Notes: generated by a model not told the origin, from the letters alone. Positions 34,570-46,115 are shown, numbered from the stretch's first letter. The stretch is 64,000 nucleotides of DNA from Panopea generosa (GCA_029582155.1 CM055898.1:29210745-29274744), one strand, 5' to 3'. Numbers and translations are program-made.

Positions 34570-37090
34570 GTTTTATAACCGCCTTGTGACTGGCAATACA
34601 CATGTTAATGTAATGCATAGTAAAGCATTGAAATGATCGCAAACCGTCTTGTGACTGGCAAAAGACATGTTAATATAATGCATAGTAAAGCATTGAAATG
34701 ATCGCAAACCGCCTTGTGACTGGCAATAGACATGTTAATGTAATGCATAGTAAAGCATTGAAATGATCGCAAACCACCTTGTGACTGGCAATAAATATGT
34801 TAATTTAATGCATAGTAAAGCACTGAAATGATCGCAAACCGCCTTGTGACAGGTATAATAAAATGTAATGTATAGCAAAGCATTGCAATGATCGCAAACC
34901 GACTTTCGACAGGCAATAAACATGTAATGTAATGCAAAGTAAAGCACTGAAATGATCGCAGGCTGCCTTGTGACAATCATTGTAAAGTATAATGTATAGT
35001 AAAACACTGAAAGGATCGCAAACCGACTTTGGGCAGACAATAAACATGTAATGTAATACATAGTAAAGCATTGGATTGATTCCAAACCGCCTTGTGACAA
35101 GCGTAGTAAAAATGTAATGTATAGTAAAGCATATGATTGATTCCTAACCACCTTGTGACAAGTGTAGTAAAAATGTAATGTATAGTAAAGCATATGATTG
35201 ATTCCTAACCACCTTGTGACAAGCATAGTTAAATGTAATGTATAGCAAAGCATTGCAATGATCGCAAACCGACTTTCGACAGGCAATAAACATGTAATGT
35301 AATGCAAAGTAAAGCACTGAAATGATCGCAGGCTGCCTTGTGACAGGCAATACACATGTTAATGTAATGCATAGTAAAGCATTGAAATGATCGCAAACCG
35401 TCGTGGGGCAGGCGATAAACATGTAATGTAATGTATAGTAAAACATTGAAATGATCGCAAACCGCCTTGTGACAAGCATAGTAAAATGTAATGTATAGTA
35501 AAGCATTGAAATGATCGCAAACCGTCGTGGGGCAGGCAATAAACATGTAATGTAATGTATAGTAAAACATTGAAATGATCGCAAACCGCCTTGTGACAAG
35601 CATAATAAAATGTAATGTATAGTAAAGCATTGAAATGATCGCAAACCGTCGTGGGGCAGGCAATAAACATGTAATGTAATGTATAGTAAAACATTGAAAT
35701 GATCGCAAACCGCCTTGTGACAAGCATAGTAAAATGTAATGTATAGTAAAGCATTGAAATGATCGCAAACCGCCATGGGGCAGGCAATAAACATGTAATT
35801 AATGCATAGTAAAGCATTGGATTGAATCCAAACCGCCTTGTGACAAGCGGAGTAAAAATGTAATGTATAGTAAAGCATTGAAATGATCGCAAACCGTCGT
35901 GGGGCAGGCAATAAACATGTAATGTAATGTATAGTAAAACATTGAAATGATCGCAAACCGCCTTGTGACAAGCATAGTAAAATGTAATGTATAGTAAAGC
36001 ATTGAAATGATCGCAAACCGTCGTGGGGCAGGCAATAAACATGTAATGTAATGTATAGTAAAACATTGAAATGATCGCAAACCGCCTTGTGACAAGCATA
36101 GTAAAATGTAATGTATAGTAAAGCATTGAAATGATCGCAAACCGTCGTGGGGCAGGCAATAAACATGTAATGTAATGTATAGTAAAACATTGAAATGATC
36201 GCAAACCGCCTTGTGACAAGCATAGTAAAATGTAATGTATAGTAAAGCATTGAAATGATCGCAAACCGCCTTGGGGCAGGCAATAAACATGTAATGTAAT
36301 GTATAGTAAAGCATTGAAATGATCGCAAACCGCCTTGGGGCAGGCAATAAACATGTAATGTAATGTATAGTAAAGCATTGAAATGATCGCAAACCGCCTT
36401 GGGGCAGGCAATAAACATGTAATGTAATGTATAGTAAAGCATTGAAATGATCGCAAACCGTCGTGGGGCAGGCAATAAACATGTAATGTAATGCATAATA
36501 AAGCACTGAAATGATCACAAACCGCCTTGTGACAAGCATAGTAAAAATGAGCTTGTAATGTAATGCATGGTTAAACATTGAAATGAACACAAACCGACCT
36601 GGGGCAGGCAATAAACATGAAATGTAATGCATAGTAAAGCATTGAAATGATCTCAAACCGCCTAATGACAAGAATATTAAAAATGTAATGTATAGTAAAG
36701 CATTGAAATGATCGCAAAGCGCCTTGGGGCAGGCAATAAACATGTAATGTAATGCATAGTAAAACATTGAAATGATCGCAAACCGCCTTGCGACTGGCAA
36801 TACACATGTTGATGTTAGGCATAGTAAAGCATTGAAATGATCGTAACCTGCTTTGTGACAAGCATAGTAAAGATGTAATGTATAGTAAAGCATTGAAATG
36901 ATCGCAAACCGACTTGGGACAAGCAATTAACATGTAATGTATAGTAAAGCATTGAAATGATCGCAAACCGGATTGGTGCAAGCAATAAAAATGTAATGTA
37001 ACATTTGTATAATAAAACATTGAATTGATCGTAAACCACCTTGTGATAGGCAATCGATACGTTAATGTTATGCATAGTACAGTAATGAAT
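34570..37090. repeat. 124-bp higher-order satellite made of ~58- and ~66-bp half-units
   Basis: Every half-unit shares AGTAAAGCATTGAAATGATC then GCAAACCG. Alternating half-units end in TTGTGACAAGCATA or TGGGGCAGGCAATAAACATG. The marker TCGTGGGG recurs at 35401, 35525, 35649, (35773), 35897, 36021 and 36145, exactly 124 bp apart. The flanks (34570-35350 and 36250-37090) hold single diverged half-units. The minus strand lacks stop codons in the consensus in all three frames. Three overlapping long frames (up to 450 codons) result, all repeat translations. Confidence 0.96.
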
Positions 37091-37239
37091 TGAAGAAAAA
37101 ATGAATTGACCGTTAAACAGAACGTTAATTTCAGATTTATAGAAAGATTATTTTAGGTATGATATATTTACATAAGCTTTATCAAGTTTATTTTCAGATA
37201 ATTACGAGTTTGTACCTCTGTGTTTATAATAATATGTTG
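37091..37239. other. Short non-coding spacer
   Basis: Joins the satellite to the next SINE. Nothing recognised. Confidence 0.5.
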
Positions 37240-37535
37240 ATTGACTGAATATTTAGCATTATTTTTATGCCATCGAGGGCTAACAGACGATCAGTTAACC
37301 TAACCACTGTTTCCTGGGATCCTGAAAAAGCTAACCAGTACTCGAGCACATCCCGTCACCGCAAGTTACTAATAAATTTCTTATTTGAATCAGCGATGAG
37401 AGACGAATAATAACAAGACACATTGTCGTATATCAGTCATCACGGAGACTGTTGCCGGGAGGGTATTGGAACTCACGACCCCCGGATTGATAGTCAGACG
37501 CGTATCCGATTGAGCTAATCGGGCCCGGCATATAA
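37240..37535 (-). mobile_element. tRNA-headed SINE, family C (copy 2, full length)
   Basis: The minus-strand head (37530 to ~37457) looks like a tRNA: acceptor GCCGGG pairing with CCCGGC, A box GATTAGCTCAATCGGATACG and a degenerate B box GAGTTCCAATACC. The body includes TCTCTCATCGCTGATTC, AGTAACTTGCGGTGACGGG, TGCTCGAGTACTGGTTAGC and CAGGATCCCAGGAAACAGTG. The 3' end is GCCCTCGATGGCATAAAAAT then AATGCTAAATATTCAG. Confidence 0.82.
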
Positions 37536-38469
37536 TACTATGTGAAATATAACAATATATATGTCGTTTGAACCAAATTTTATGCCGAAACATATCTTTG
37601 TCTGGCTATTTTATATTCCCTGCTGGACATTATAATTTAGGAAATGTAAGAGATTAGCACAAAATGGTTGCGTGACCTGGCATTCACATATGCTTTATTG
37701 TTTTAGTATAAAATATATTTGTTATAAAATATAATACCACAACCTCACACAGGTTTGAAGTAAGATATTATATTGATTGCTGTGAAATATTGTTTGTTAC
37801 TGATATTCGATGATTTATTCTACAATGAAACCATTGCAGAGTCACATTTAAACATCTTTTAGCAGATGCCCCGATTTAAAGGAGATGCACAAACGTTCAT
37901 TTTAAGCCTTTTGGCTATTTTGCGGATGTTCTAGTGTTTTAATACTATAATCACTCGTATATGCAGTTTTATTTTCTAAAATCCAACAGGCACGCAGGTC
38001 TGTCTGGTAAGTATATATACAATGTATGCTTTAGGTGGTTTACGTGCAATTCTCAGCTTAAGAAGACAACAAAGCGGAAGTTGAGATGGCGGTGCACTAC
38101 ATGCGGATGTGCGTGTGCGCATGCGCATGCAAAAAATTGAAACAATTTCCAAGTGAAAAGCACCATGTCATAAAAGGAATAACTATTGGCATAATTTAGT
38201 ACTATTAGACATAGATGGCTTAAGTTCTGACTTGAGTAGATTTAGATATCGAATATAAAAAGTTTAATTGTGCTAATATTTTTCGATTTAAAGAAGTATA
38301 TACTATAACCTTGTATATTGTTTTTCTCCAGTAATATTTATCAATAAGCCTATACCCTTTTATCAGTTCCAAATATGCCACTCATTTGATGATAAAATAA
38401 TATTCATATTCTTGTTTTACATACGCTGCACTTTCATTCTTCTAAGTGAGTTTTAATTGAGCGACGTGC
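37536..38469. other. Non-coding DNA with diffuse duplicated blocks
   Basis: 37560-37660 pairs with 32340-32475 and 41840-41940; 38320-38420 pairs with 41950-42040 (CCAGTAATATT, TTTTATCAGTTC). A GTGCGCATGCGCATGC alternating purine-pyrimidine stretch at 38112-38130 could adopt Z-DNA. No gene recognised. Confidence 0.5.
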
Positions 38470-38625
38470 TGTGGAGCACATGGTCCAGTGGTAGAGCAAA
38501 ATCGGAGGGTCGTGGGTTCGATCCTCCGTCGCGGCTATGTGATGTGGCCATTGAGCAAGATACTTTATCTGCAAGAGCTTTATACTGATTCTACCTAAGA
38601 AACTTGGAGTATGAGTTGGATTAGT
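38470..38625 (+). mobile_element. SINE family E (copy 2)
   Basis: The tRNA-like head has A box TGGTCCAGTGGTAGAGC and a strong B box GGGTTCGATCCTCC but lacks the anticodon arm. The body reads CGGCTATGTGATGTGGCC, TTGAGCAAGATACTTTATC, and TTTATACTGATTCTACC. It matches the minus-strand copy at 63128. Confidence 0.75.
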
Positions 38626-38939
38626 GGAACTTGGCATGTGGATAGGGGACAATAAGGAGATAATGCAGTTTTGTTTTGGTGGGAAACAATTGTGCCTGCT
38701 TTAGGGAACAAACTTACTAGGTTAAATTTCAATACAAGCTGGATCCTATGATAAACCATCAATGGCAAGCGAAGTTTCATGAATAAAGCTTGGATTTTTT
38801 TTGCGTTTCTGTAATTTTACCAATTGTGTTGCCATAGCAAGCACATTTTTGTCCGACTGAAAAAATAAAATGACCTGCATTATCTCCTTATTGTCAACTA
38901 TTCACACGCAAAGTTTCACAAACGTAGCTTGGATACCTG

Positions 38940-39050
38940 TTAGTAATATTTCCGGACGGACGGCCGACGACGGACGAACGGACGGACGACGACGGACGAA
39001 CAGCGGGTAAAGCTGTAGTTCCATCCGGTGAAGCCGCACTGGACTAAAAA
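38940..39050 (+). repeat. GGAC-rich 3' end of a dispersed element
   Basis: The stretch CGGACGGACGGCCGACGACG and following units, then GTAAAGCTGTAGTTCCATCC, resembles the GAC-rich tails preceding the ends of elements such as X. The upstream part is not alignable, so only a remnant is called. Confidence 0.4.
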
Positions 39051-39117
39051 ATAATTTAAGTAAATAGATAAAACGACATGTTCTACAGTTAAAACAAGTT
39101 TGGAATGATCAGTTAAT

Positions 39118-39299
39118 TACTGTCAACCCTGTCTTAAGCAGCCGGTCAAGGGAATAAGCAAAAATCGCCTTTTAAGACAGGTTAATGCTTAATACAGGTA
39201 AAATTGCTCTGAAAGCATAGCCATGTGAAATATCTCATGTTGCTGCTTAAGACAAGTGGCTGTTTAATAGAGGTGACCGCTTACACAGATTTGACTGTA
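39118..39299. mobile_element. TIR MITE, AGTCAAACCTGTCTTAA family (copy 5)
   Basis: The left end ACTGTCAACCCTGTCTTAAG and right end GAGGTGACCGCTTACACAG then ATTTGACTGTA are inverted. Internal blocks TTTTAAGACAGGTTAATGC and CTGCTTAAGACAAGTGGC match copies 1 and 4. Confidence 0.7.
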
Positions 39300-41312
39300 A
39301 TTCATTATAAAAACACCACTTGCTGACTCCGACAAACAAACGTGACGGCCTATAATACATTGGTCTTTTATCGTTAAAATAAATAATTCCAGATGACCTT
39401 GATGTAGCCACAAATTGTAATGTATTTATCTTGCAAATGAAAATGACATATTCTGAACAGAACAGTTAGCTCGCCACTTCCGTACATGTATTTCCAAAAT
39501 CTTCGTCAAAATATTGAGTTCGCATACGACTCAACAGTCATTTACATAGTCTGAACGTTCTTTCTAAGTAAGTCCGAATGATATGAAAATTGCTCAGTTT
39601 AAAACTTTTTGAGAAAAAAACAAAAACATTTCAGGTACATAATGTCACTTAAAATCTAATCTATTTCGTTTATTTAGTTAAAAATACCATTTAGACACGA
39701 ACCTCGTGTGTAATATTTATAATAATAATAATAATAATAATAATGATAATAATAGTAATAATAATAATAATAAAGAGTATATAATTCCTTGGTATATATT
39801 ATAGTTGTACTGTAATACTGACTGTATCAAGGGGAAATTCTATTTTTATTATTATAATTAGCCGCGTGATGTTTTCTTACATTTATATGAGTTTAATAGT
39901 TTAATATATCGTGAAATATTTAAAGTATTCGTAAATTAATTTCGAAGGGGTTGCCTTACAATATATGATACGCGTTCTATTGTATTTAGTATTGTTATAT
40001 AACGCTCCCTATAAAATATTTTTTAGGATTCATTTCCTGCATTCTGAGGGCATTTTCAGGAGATATACTTAAATATGCAAGAAATAAAAACAAGTAAAAA
40101 GTGTGCAAGCCCAGGCGTATAGGCATAAAGGCAGCTACATCGCTGTTAAGATACACCTTTTAAATTATTTTCGAAATCAGTAATTTATTTGATATATAAT
40201 GAACGTAATGACAGTTACATGTATTTCCAATGTGAATATGTTTTTTTCTTCTGCGGTGAATCTTTTTCACGTCCAAATTTATAACAGCAAAATCGCGTAT
40301 TTGTTTTTCGACCTCAGTTGAGTTTTATCTAATGTATAGAATCGAAACATATATCACCACGTACACATTCGACGGATGTATGTATTTACAAATGCAAAAA
40401 TTACGATGAATCCAAATTCTGAAAATACTAGCGAAAAACGGAAAATATTTCCCCATTCTCTCGATTGATTTTTCGCTTCATATTAAAATCACAAAAAAGT
40501 AAACTGAGCGATTTTTTAATGATTTTTATATGATTTTATACAAAATATTGTACAAAGCTTTGGAGATTTCTAGAACAATTGACAAACTAGATTTTTCACT
40601 TTATTCAATTATTTGAAAGGTAAATTCTTCATAATTATAGATTGATACGTTTTGATCGTTTAAAGATTAAATCAATTTATTAAAGAAACTATTCATTACT
40701 AATTTAGAAATTTAAAAACTTTGCACTTCTCCACTTCCTTTTTAATTTCGGATCAGCACATGGTGGAGACATGGAATCTGTGGAGGCTCCGGTTAATTTT
40801 CAAATAAAATGAAAATTTAGTTACCCACCCACCTGCTCCCATACAAACCTTGTTCTGCTGCTGTTTTATTTATAATTTCAGACACGGACGTTAATCTTCA
40901 CAAAGTTTAAATAGAAAGTTCAGACACAAAATAATTTCACTTCGTCACGGCTTCAGTACCAGAGGGAACGTATACTCATTCCTATGGCTGTCACCAGTAA
41001 ACGTGGACTTTGCTGCTCGTCAAGAGTACCATAGTTAAATGAAAATTTGATTGTGGATTGTGTTTTCATTACCATGCGACGGGCTTTACATCTTGTCACC
41101 AGCTCCATAAACAGTTGAACCATTACAGACATGTTTTAAATTTATTTTATGTTAGCAATATCTCTTTTGTAAATTAAGTTCAATCTGATCACGTGATCGG
41201 CTGATCCCAGAGTTCACTTGATTGCTGTTACTACATTTAACTGCAGATAGTCAGTTTAAATAATTTGATAATATTAATACATGTCTATTGTTATTTCTCT
41301 AATAAATATTTG
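39300..41312. other. Non-coding DNA with one microsatellite
   Basis: Contains a TAA microsatellite (next entry). A less AT-rich stretch at 40740-41110 has short open pieces on both strands but no defensible exon. Confidence 0.45.
39717..39774. repeat. (TAA)n microsatellite
   Basis: About 58 bp of near-perfect trinucleotide repeat with single interruptions (TGA, TAG). Confidence 0.95.
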
Positions 41313-41338
41313 TATTATTATTATCATTATAATTATTA

Positions 41339-41388
<50 letters not shown>
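41313..41388. repeat. (ATT)n microsatellite
   Basis: Interrupted at the left (TCATTATAATT) and then about 48 bp of perfect ATT repeat. Confidence 0.95.
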
Positions 41389-41389
<1 letters not shown>

Positions 41390-42089
41390 TCATAAAATCA
41401 CTGAAGCTGTGGCCTAGATTTGCCATTAAAAGTACTTAAAGCTTATTTATAACTTCCGTAGTTTTCTTTTATAAACAATTGTCAACGACGAAGCCAATGC
41501 CGACTTATATGGATTTACCTTCAAGTCAGTCAAAGTTTAATCAACTGATTTTAATCTATTATGGACAACAGGTATGGTAAACAAGCCAGGTTTCATTTTT
41601 CAATGTTTCTTCTTTTGGAGGCAGTCCTCAGCATCTAAGTGACATTTGATAACAGCACGAGATACTGCTAATATCATGAAGTACATAACAGATACATAAA
41701 ACACATTGATACCTAAAACTGTAGTTAGAGAGATACATCTCTTATTTCTAATTTCCTTGAAAGTTCAAGACTGAAACTTTACATTCTGAGCGATCGATAG
41801 TACAGGATTCATTTTCTTATTTAAAATAATATGTTATAAGTTACTTTATCAAATTTTATGCCGAAACTTATATTTTTTATTTTGCCATTTTATTTTCTTT
41901 GTTGGATATTATATTTTAAGAAATGTGCATGATAAGGCACGTTAGGTATGTTCCAGTAATATTCATCAGTATATACTTTTATCAGTTCAGAATATAACAT
42001 CCATTTAATAATAATTACGGTGTTCATCTTCTAATGCTAGTTTTATTTCATCTACACGGTCATTCATCAAAGGTCTTCTTAAAAACATG
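41389..42089. other. Non-coding DNA, nothing coding
   Basis: Includes the third copy (41840-41940) of the ATGCCGAAAC...TTTGTTGGA block shared with 32.4 and 37.6 kb. Confidence 0.45.
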
Positions 42090-42347
42090 GACCCCCGCCG
42101 GTTCATACCAAAGACTTTAAAAATGGTACTAGAAGCTTCTCGCTTGACGCTCAGCATTTAGAGGAGAGTTTTAGGTCTGGTAGGCCCGGTGTCAGTATAA
42201 TGTGACTGGGTGGGGTATCATGCCATGTGTCTGCGGCATGATACTCCAGTGTGACAGCGCTCAGAATACTGTCTCAAATAGACACTGCCGCGATATGACT
42301 GAAAAATTGTTGAAAGCGACGCTAAACACCATACAACAACAACAACA
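42090..42347 (+). mobile_element. SINE family A (copy 3), head-truncated
   Basis: Begins within the T arm (GGTTCATACC) and has the complete body and the best-kept 3' module: CGATATGACTGAAAAATTG, TTGAAAGCGACGCTAAACAC and a CAA microsatellite tail. It sits about 60 bp before a same-strand LINE remnant. Confidence 0.88.
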
Positions 42348-42399
42348 TAAAAACATGGAGCAGAGTATTTTTATGACAATTTTTCTTTAGCTTAACCTG

Positions 42400-43500
42400 T
42401 CTATAGTTCTTTATCATTTTCTGCCCCATCAGTTCAAGATATTGAATGTATCAATAATCATGAAATAATGATTATTTCCCAGTGGACTAAAACTTGGTGG
42501 GTTAATTTTAACCCGAACAAAACAGAAGCTATGCCCATTTCATTAAGCGGTTACGACTCTTTACTGAGTCTTTATTTTCAATGTAAACTTTGTTGATTCT
42601 CACAAACGCTGAGGGCTTACTTTTCGAAATGATGGCAAATGGACAGAACATATAGAAAATAGTGTGTGTTCAGCATCTAAAATAATAGGCATAGAGCGCA
42701 AACTTAACAGTCCATAGCAAGAAAAGCTCGGCAACCAAATGTATATTTCATATATTTGTCCTATTTTAGATTATTCCTCTCTGGTTTAATGAGGTTGTAC
42801 TGATTTAACTGCAAACAGAGGCTGCAATGATTGTTATATGTATTACAAGATCAGCATCTTTGCAAAAACTATAAACAGAATGTGGGTGGGAAACTCTCAA
42901 ACATCGAAGAACATTGCAATAACGTTTATTTATGTACACAGTACGTAATAATAAAGCTCCATCCTAAATTACAGACTTATTTCTCCATAACGTTAATAAA
43001 AAAACAAATTATAAGTTAAGAAATAGGAATGGTTGTTATGTATCGTGCTCAAGAACTGAAATTATGAGAAAGTCATGTATTCACTCTTCAATATCATTAT
43101 GGAACCAGTTGGTTCCCATTCTTAATTCGGAACCTTCTCTTCCAGCTTTTAAACAATCAATAAATAAAACATGTACACATATATCCCAGCATTTCTATTA
43201 ATGTAAATGACAGTATGCGATTCTGTTTGCTAGAATTAGAAATAATTGTAGTGATTTAAACAATGATTCGTATAATAATCGTCTTCGCCAAGACCCTATT
43301 TATCCTCATTGTTGCTCTATTGAAGATGCTGGACATTACTTTTTCAATGTACAATGTACAGAAATCAGAGTTTAATCATGTTCCATTGAACGAGACGTTA
43401 TCCACATTACTAAGTTTTTATTATATGGGGATGAACAACTGTCATATGAAGCATTAATTATTTTTTATAAATGATTCAAAACATTTTTAATTTCTTATAA
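42400..43500 (+). pseudogene. Decayed LINE: reverse transcriptase thumb and C-terminal part
   Basis: The protein is readable only by switching frames. Pieces in order: ISQWTKTWWVNFNPNKTEAM (42465-42530, the block downstream of the catalytic YxDD box in non-LTR reverse transcriptases), a KWTEHIENSV-like stretch (42630), LDYSSLVW (42768), a TECGWETL block (42875), SISLWNQLVPILN (43090), and an RLRQDPIYPHCC...EDAGHYFFQC zinc-knuckle-like end (43290-43355). The family is a CR1/Jockey-like LINE. The 5' half including the catalytic palm is absent, and several frameshifts and stops make it dead. The short open frame at 43263 is a shadow of the C-terminal block. Confidence 0.75.
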
Positions 43501-43600
43501 AATACATCCTACTATTTTCTTGTATAATAGAATATATGATGTACATTTTTGTTTTCATAAACTAATGTGTTGCTCTCATTCTGAGTGGATACTGAACTGA

Positions 43601-43603
<3 letters not shown>

Positions 43604-43668
<65 letters not shown>
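43604..43668. repeat. (CT)n microsatellite
   Basis: About 65 bp of uninterrupted CT dinucleotide repeat. Confidence 0.97.
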
Positions 43669-43670
<2 letters not shown>

Positions 43671-43759
43671 ATTCTAACTACTAAAATTTATAATTGTTTT
43701 CACTTGTTAACACTTACACATATATTGTATAAAACTGTAGAGAGAAGGCCAAATCTAAA

Positions 43760-44110
43760 AAATCTTTGAAAAAAAAAAGTTTTTTTTATAGATATATTCA
43801 CTAAATCCCTGTAGCAAGAACAGATAAAGATAAAGTGGCTTTTATCTTCCACCTCAGTTGAATTACAACATAAACAATATTGCTCTTTCTTGGAATATGA
43901 TTTCTTGTATAACGACTTGTTTGAATTCTGAGAATATGAGTAGATAATCTAATTATAGTAACAAACAATAGTAAATCGTATTTGATAATATCTAAATATT
44001 GTTCATATGCAAAATTGCTTTTAAAATACGTATAGTCTTCAATAATATGACTTTTATTAACTGTACCATGTCATTCTTGAATAAACAACCAGTAACACGT
44101 TTTTGAATTT
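43760..44110 (-). pseudogene. LINE 3' remnant (C-terminal zinc-knuckle region)
   Basis: Reading the minus strand downward from about 44110 gives RLSTHILRIQTSRYTR (43945-43900), then, after a frameshift, EQYCLCCNSTEVEDKSHFIF followed by C...YRDL (43885-43815). This CxxC...H...C arrangement is the C-terminal motif of many non-LTR retrotransposon proteins, also seen in the larger element at 59.4-62.5 kb. Only the end of the element survives, in the opposite direction to the LINE at 42400. Confidence 0.6.
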
Positions 44111-44195
44111 ACATGGACATGTTTTGCTATCAAATGAAGTATTACATATATATCTATATACAAGAGCACATTTGTACGGTGTACGAAACGTGCGT

Positions 44196-44231
44196 AGAAG
44201 AAGAAGAAGAAGAAGAAGAAGAAGAAGAAGA
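44196..44231 (+). repeat. (GAA)n microsatellite
   Basis: Perfect GAA/AAG trinucleotide run of about 35 bp. The poly-Arg and poly-Glu frames covering it are artefacts. Confidence 0.95.
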
Positions 44232-45537
44232 TTTTATTTCCTCATCGAATGTCATTTTGGTGTCGAGGCCATCCCCAATTATCATTACAAAGTTCCATAT
44301 AAATTGATGCATTAGTCACAAATGGCCATGAGCAAACAGATAACATAATAACAATAATACAAACATGTGTGTTCAATGGCACGCAAATCATATGAACTAT
44401 ATTGATCTACCTATATGTTTAAACATATTCCTTTGTAAAGAAACATTTCCCCAAATGCCATTATAAGCTAGACATATTTTATTCTTTAAACATATTCATG
44501 AAACAAATAATGATATTACTTATTTTTTGTCATAAGCTTTAGTGTGATTTCATGTTCAACTTTAACTCAACACACAGTTATGTAACCTTCACAACAGGAG
44601 AGTGTTGTTAATTTTCAAAAATAAATGTAGTTCTGATATCAAAAGCTTTGAATGTTGAATGTTGCTAAGTTTTTAATCCGAGTTTCGTTATCAGATTGTC
44701 ATAAATCTACGGTCTTGTACATGCTGCGGTTTCATAGAAATTAAGGTTTTAGGTACTTACATCGTATGTTATTATATGCACTGCATTGGAATAAAAAATT
44801 AAAATACGTGCTCCAGTATATAACAAATTCTGCATTTTCTGTTTTCTCTAGGAGCTTTAATTTGTTGTTTTTTCCATCGTCCTGTTTCTCTTTCTAACCT
44901 ATGCGCAGATAAACCAAATCTTAATTATGCTTTTCTAAATTTTGGAATGTTCACTATTTCTAAATATGACTAAATTAAAAATAGAAAAAAAACCTGTAAA
45001 ATGTTGCCCGTGAGGAGTTACTTAATCGTTCATTCAAATTTTGAATATAATTATCTCGTATTGTTTGTTTGAATGCTGAAAGAAATACATTTATATCATC
45101 CACTCCTTGCGCTAACCACACATAATAAATTCCTTATGTAATGTGGTAAACAAAGTTGTTTGTTATTTGTCTTTGAGACGCATGTTCCGAGAAACCTTGA
45201 CGATACACTATATATGTAACGTAAATGTCTTTGTTCTCTGATGCCTTAATTAATAAACAATGATTTTGTTACTTCCGTGTTTCCTCAGGGTAATCTAGGA
45301 TAATATTTCACCACCTGAAATTACCGCGTAATTACCAGAATCCGGCTATGTCTTTCTAGATCTATATCTATATATCATATGAACCCAGTTGTTTGCACAA
45401 TTATGAGAAATGGGCGGTACGGGGTCACAGGGGTTGGGAGGGACAAAGGAGAATGGCCACTTTTTATTTACTAACGATAAAAAGATAACAACTGTTAATA
45501 AAATGTGTTTTTATTTAAAAAAAAAAACTACAACAAA
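44232..45537. other. Non-coding DNA, nothing recognised
   Basis: AT-rich with no gene, array or transposon terminus that I could support. Confidence 0.5.
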
Positions 45538-45640
45538 ACTGGCGGTAGTGCAGTTGATAAGTGTTGGTCGCTCACGTTAGAGGTTGCGGTTGCAGGTCCG
45601 ATCCCCGGCTTGACCTGTTGGCCTATTAAAAGACAACATT
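45538..45640 (+). mobile_element. tRNA-related SINE head, family D (copy 4, truncated)
   Basis: TGGCGGTAGTGCAGTTGATAAG with a good B box GCAGGTCCGATCCCCGGC, then TTGACCTGTTGGCC, parallel the family D heads at 12830 and 23998. The 3' body is missing. Confidence 0.6.
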
Positions 45641-45685
45641 CAGTATTGGATCTACATCAAAAACGTATTTGTAAGCTTTGCAAAC

Positions 45686-45760
45686 AGCCAGTCCGAGACT
45701 CGAACCCGGTACCCTTCGCTTACAGGGCGAATGCTCTACCGTCTGAGCTAACCGAACCGC
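45686..45760 (-). tRNA. tRNA-Thr(TGT)-like sequence, probably a pseudogene
   Basis: On the minus strand there is an A box TTAGCTCAGACGGTAGAGC, an anticodon arm TTCGC-CCTGTAA-GCGAA (anticodon TGT, Thr) and a T arm CCGGG-TTCGAGT-CTCGG, all well formed. The acceptor stem (GCGGTTC against ACTGGCT) has several mismatches even when shifted, so a working tRNA is doubtful. It may be a tRNA pseudogene or the head of a lost SINE. Confidence 0.6.
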
Positions 45761-45802
45761 TTACATAAATTCCTCTCCTGGTAGGTTACGTACACACTGA
45801 CA

Positions 45803-45852
45803 CAATTATTATTATTATTATCATTATTATTATCATTATTATTATTATTATA

Positions 45853-45912
<60 letters not shown>
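45803..45912. repeat. (ATT)n microsatellite
   Basis: About 110 bp with a few TC or TA interruptions. Poly-Asn and poly-Ile frames over it are artefacts. Confidence 0.97.
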
Positions 45913-46115
45913 AAGCTTACACATGTACTTCTTGTGAAACAATAGGTGACTTCTTTCAAAAACGTATAAAAAAAATACGTTAAGAAAATCGTGGTTTCAA
46001 AGTTTCGGTGCAAGTTATATGTAACAGTGCGTGTGTACGGTTTCAGATATGTCGACTAGTAACTTTACTAACCAACAATCTCATTCTTTATAAAATTTTC
46101 GTTTTGTATTCATCG

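Noticed and set aside
35144-36926. Overlapping minus-strand frames of 450, 365 and 375 codons
   Set aside because: They are three phases of the same 124-bp satellite. The translations repeat the same words, and the frames end wherever indels or substitutions fall. No known domain.
37457-37530. Functional tRNA (ATC anticodon-like)
   Set aside because: The anticodon arm pairs poorly, the B box is degenerate and the sequence continues into a SINE body, so it is a SINE head.
40740-41110. Possible exon in a less AT-rich stretch
   Set aside because: Short open pieces on both strands, stops in all longer readings, and no domain recognised. A faint likeness to a C2-domain strand on the minus side was too weak to keep.
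44103-44315. Poly-Arg and poly-Glu frames
   Set aside because: Translations of the (GAA)n microsatellite.
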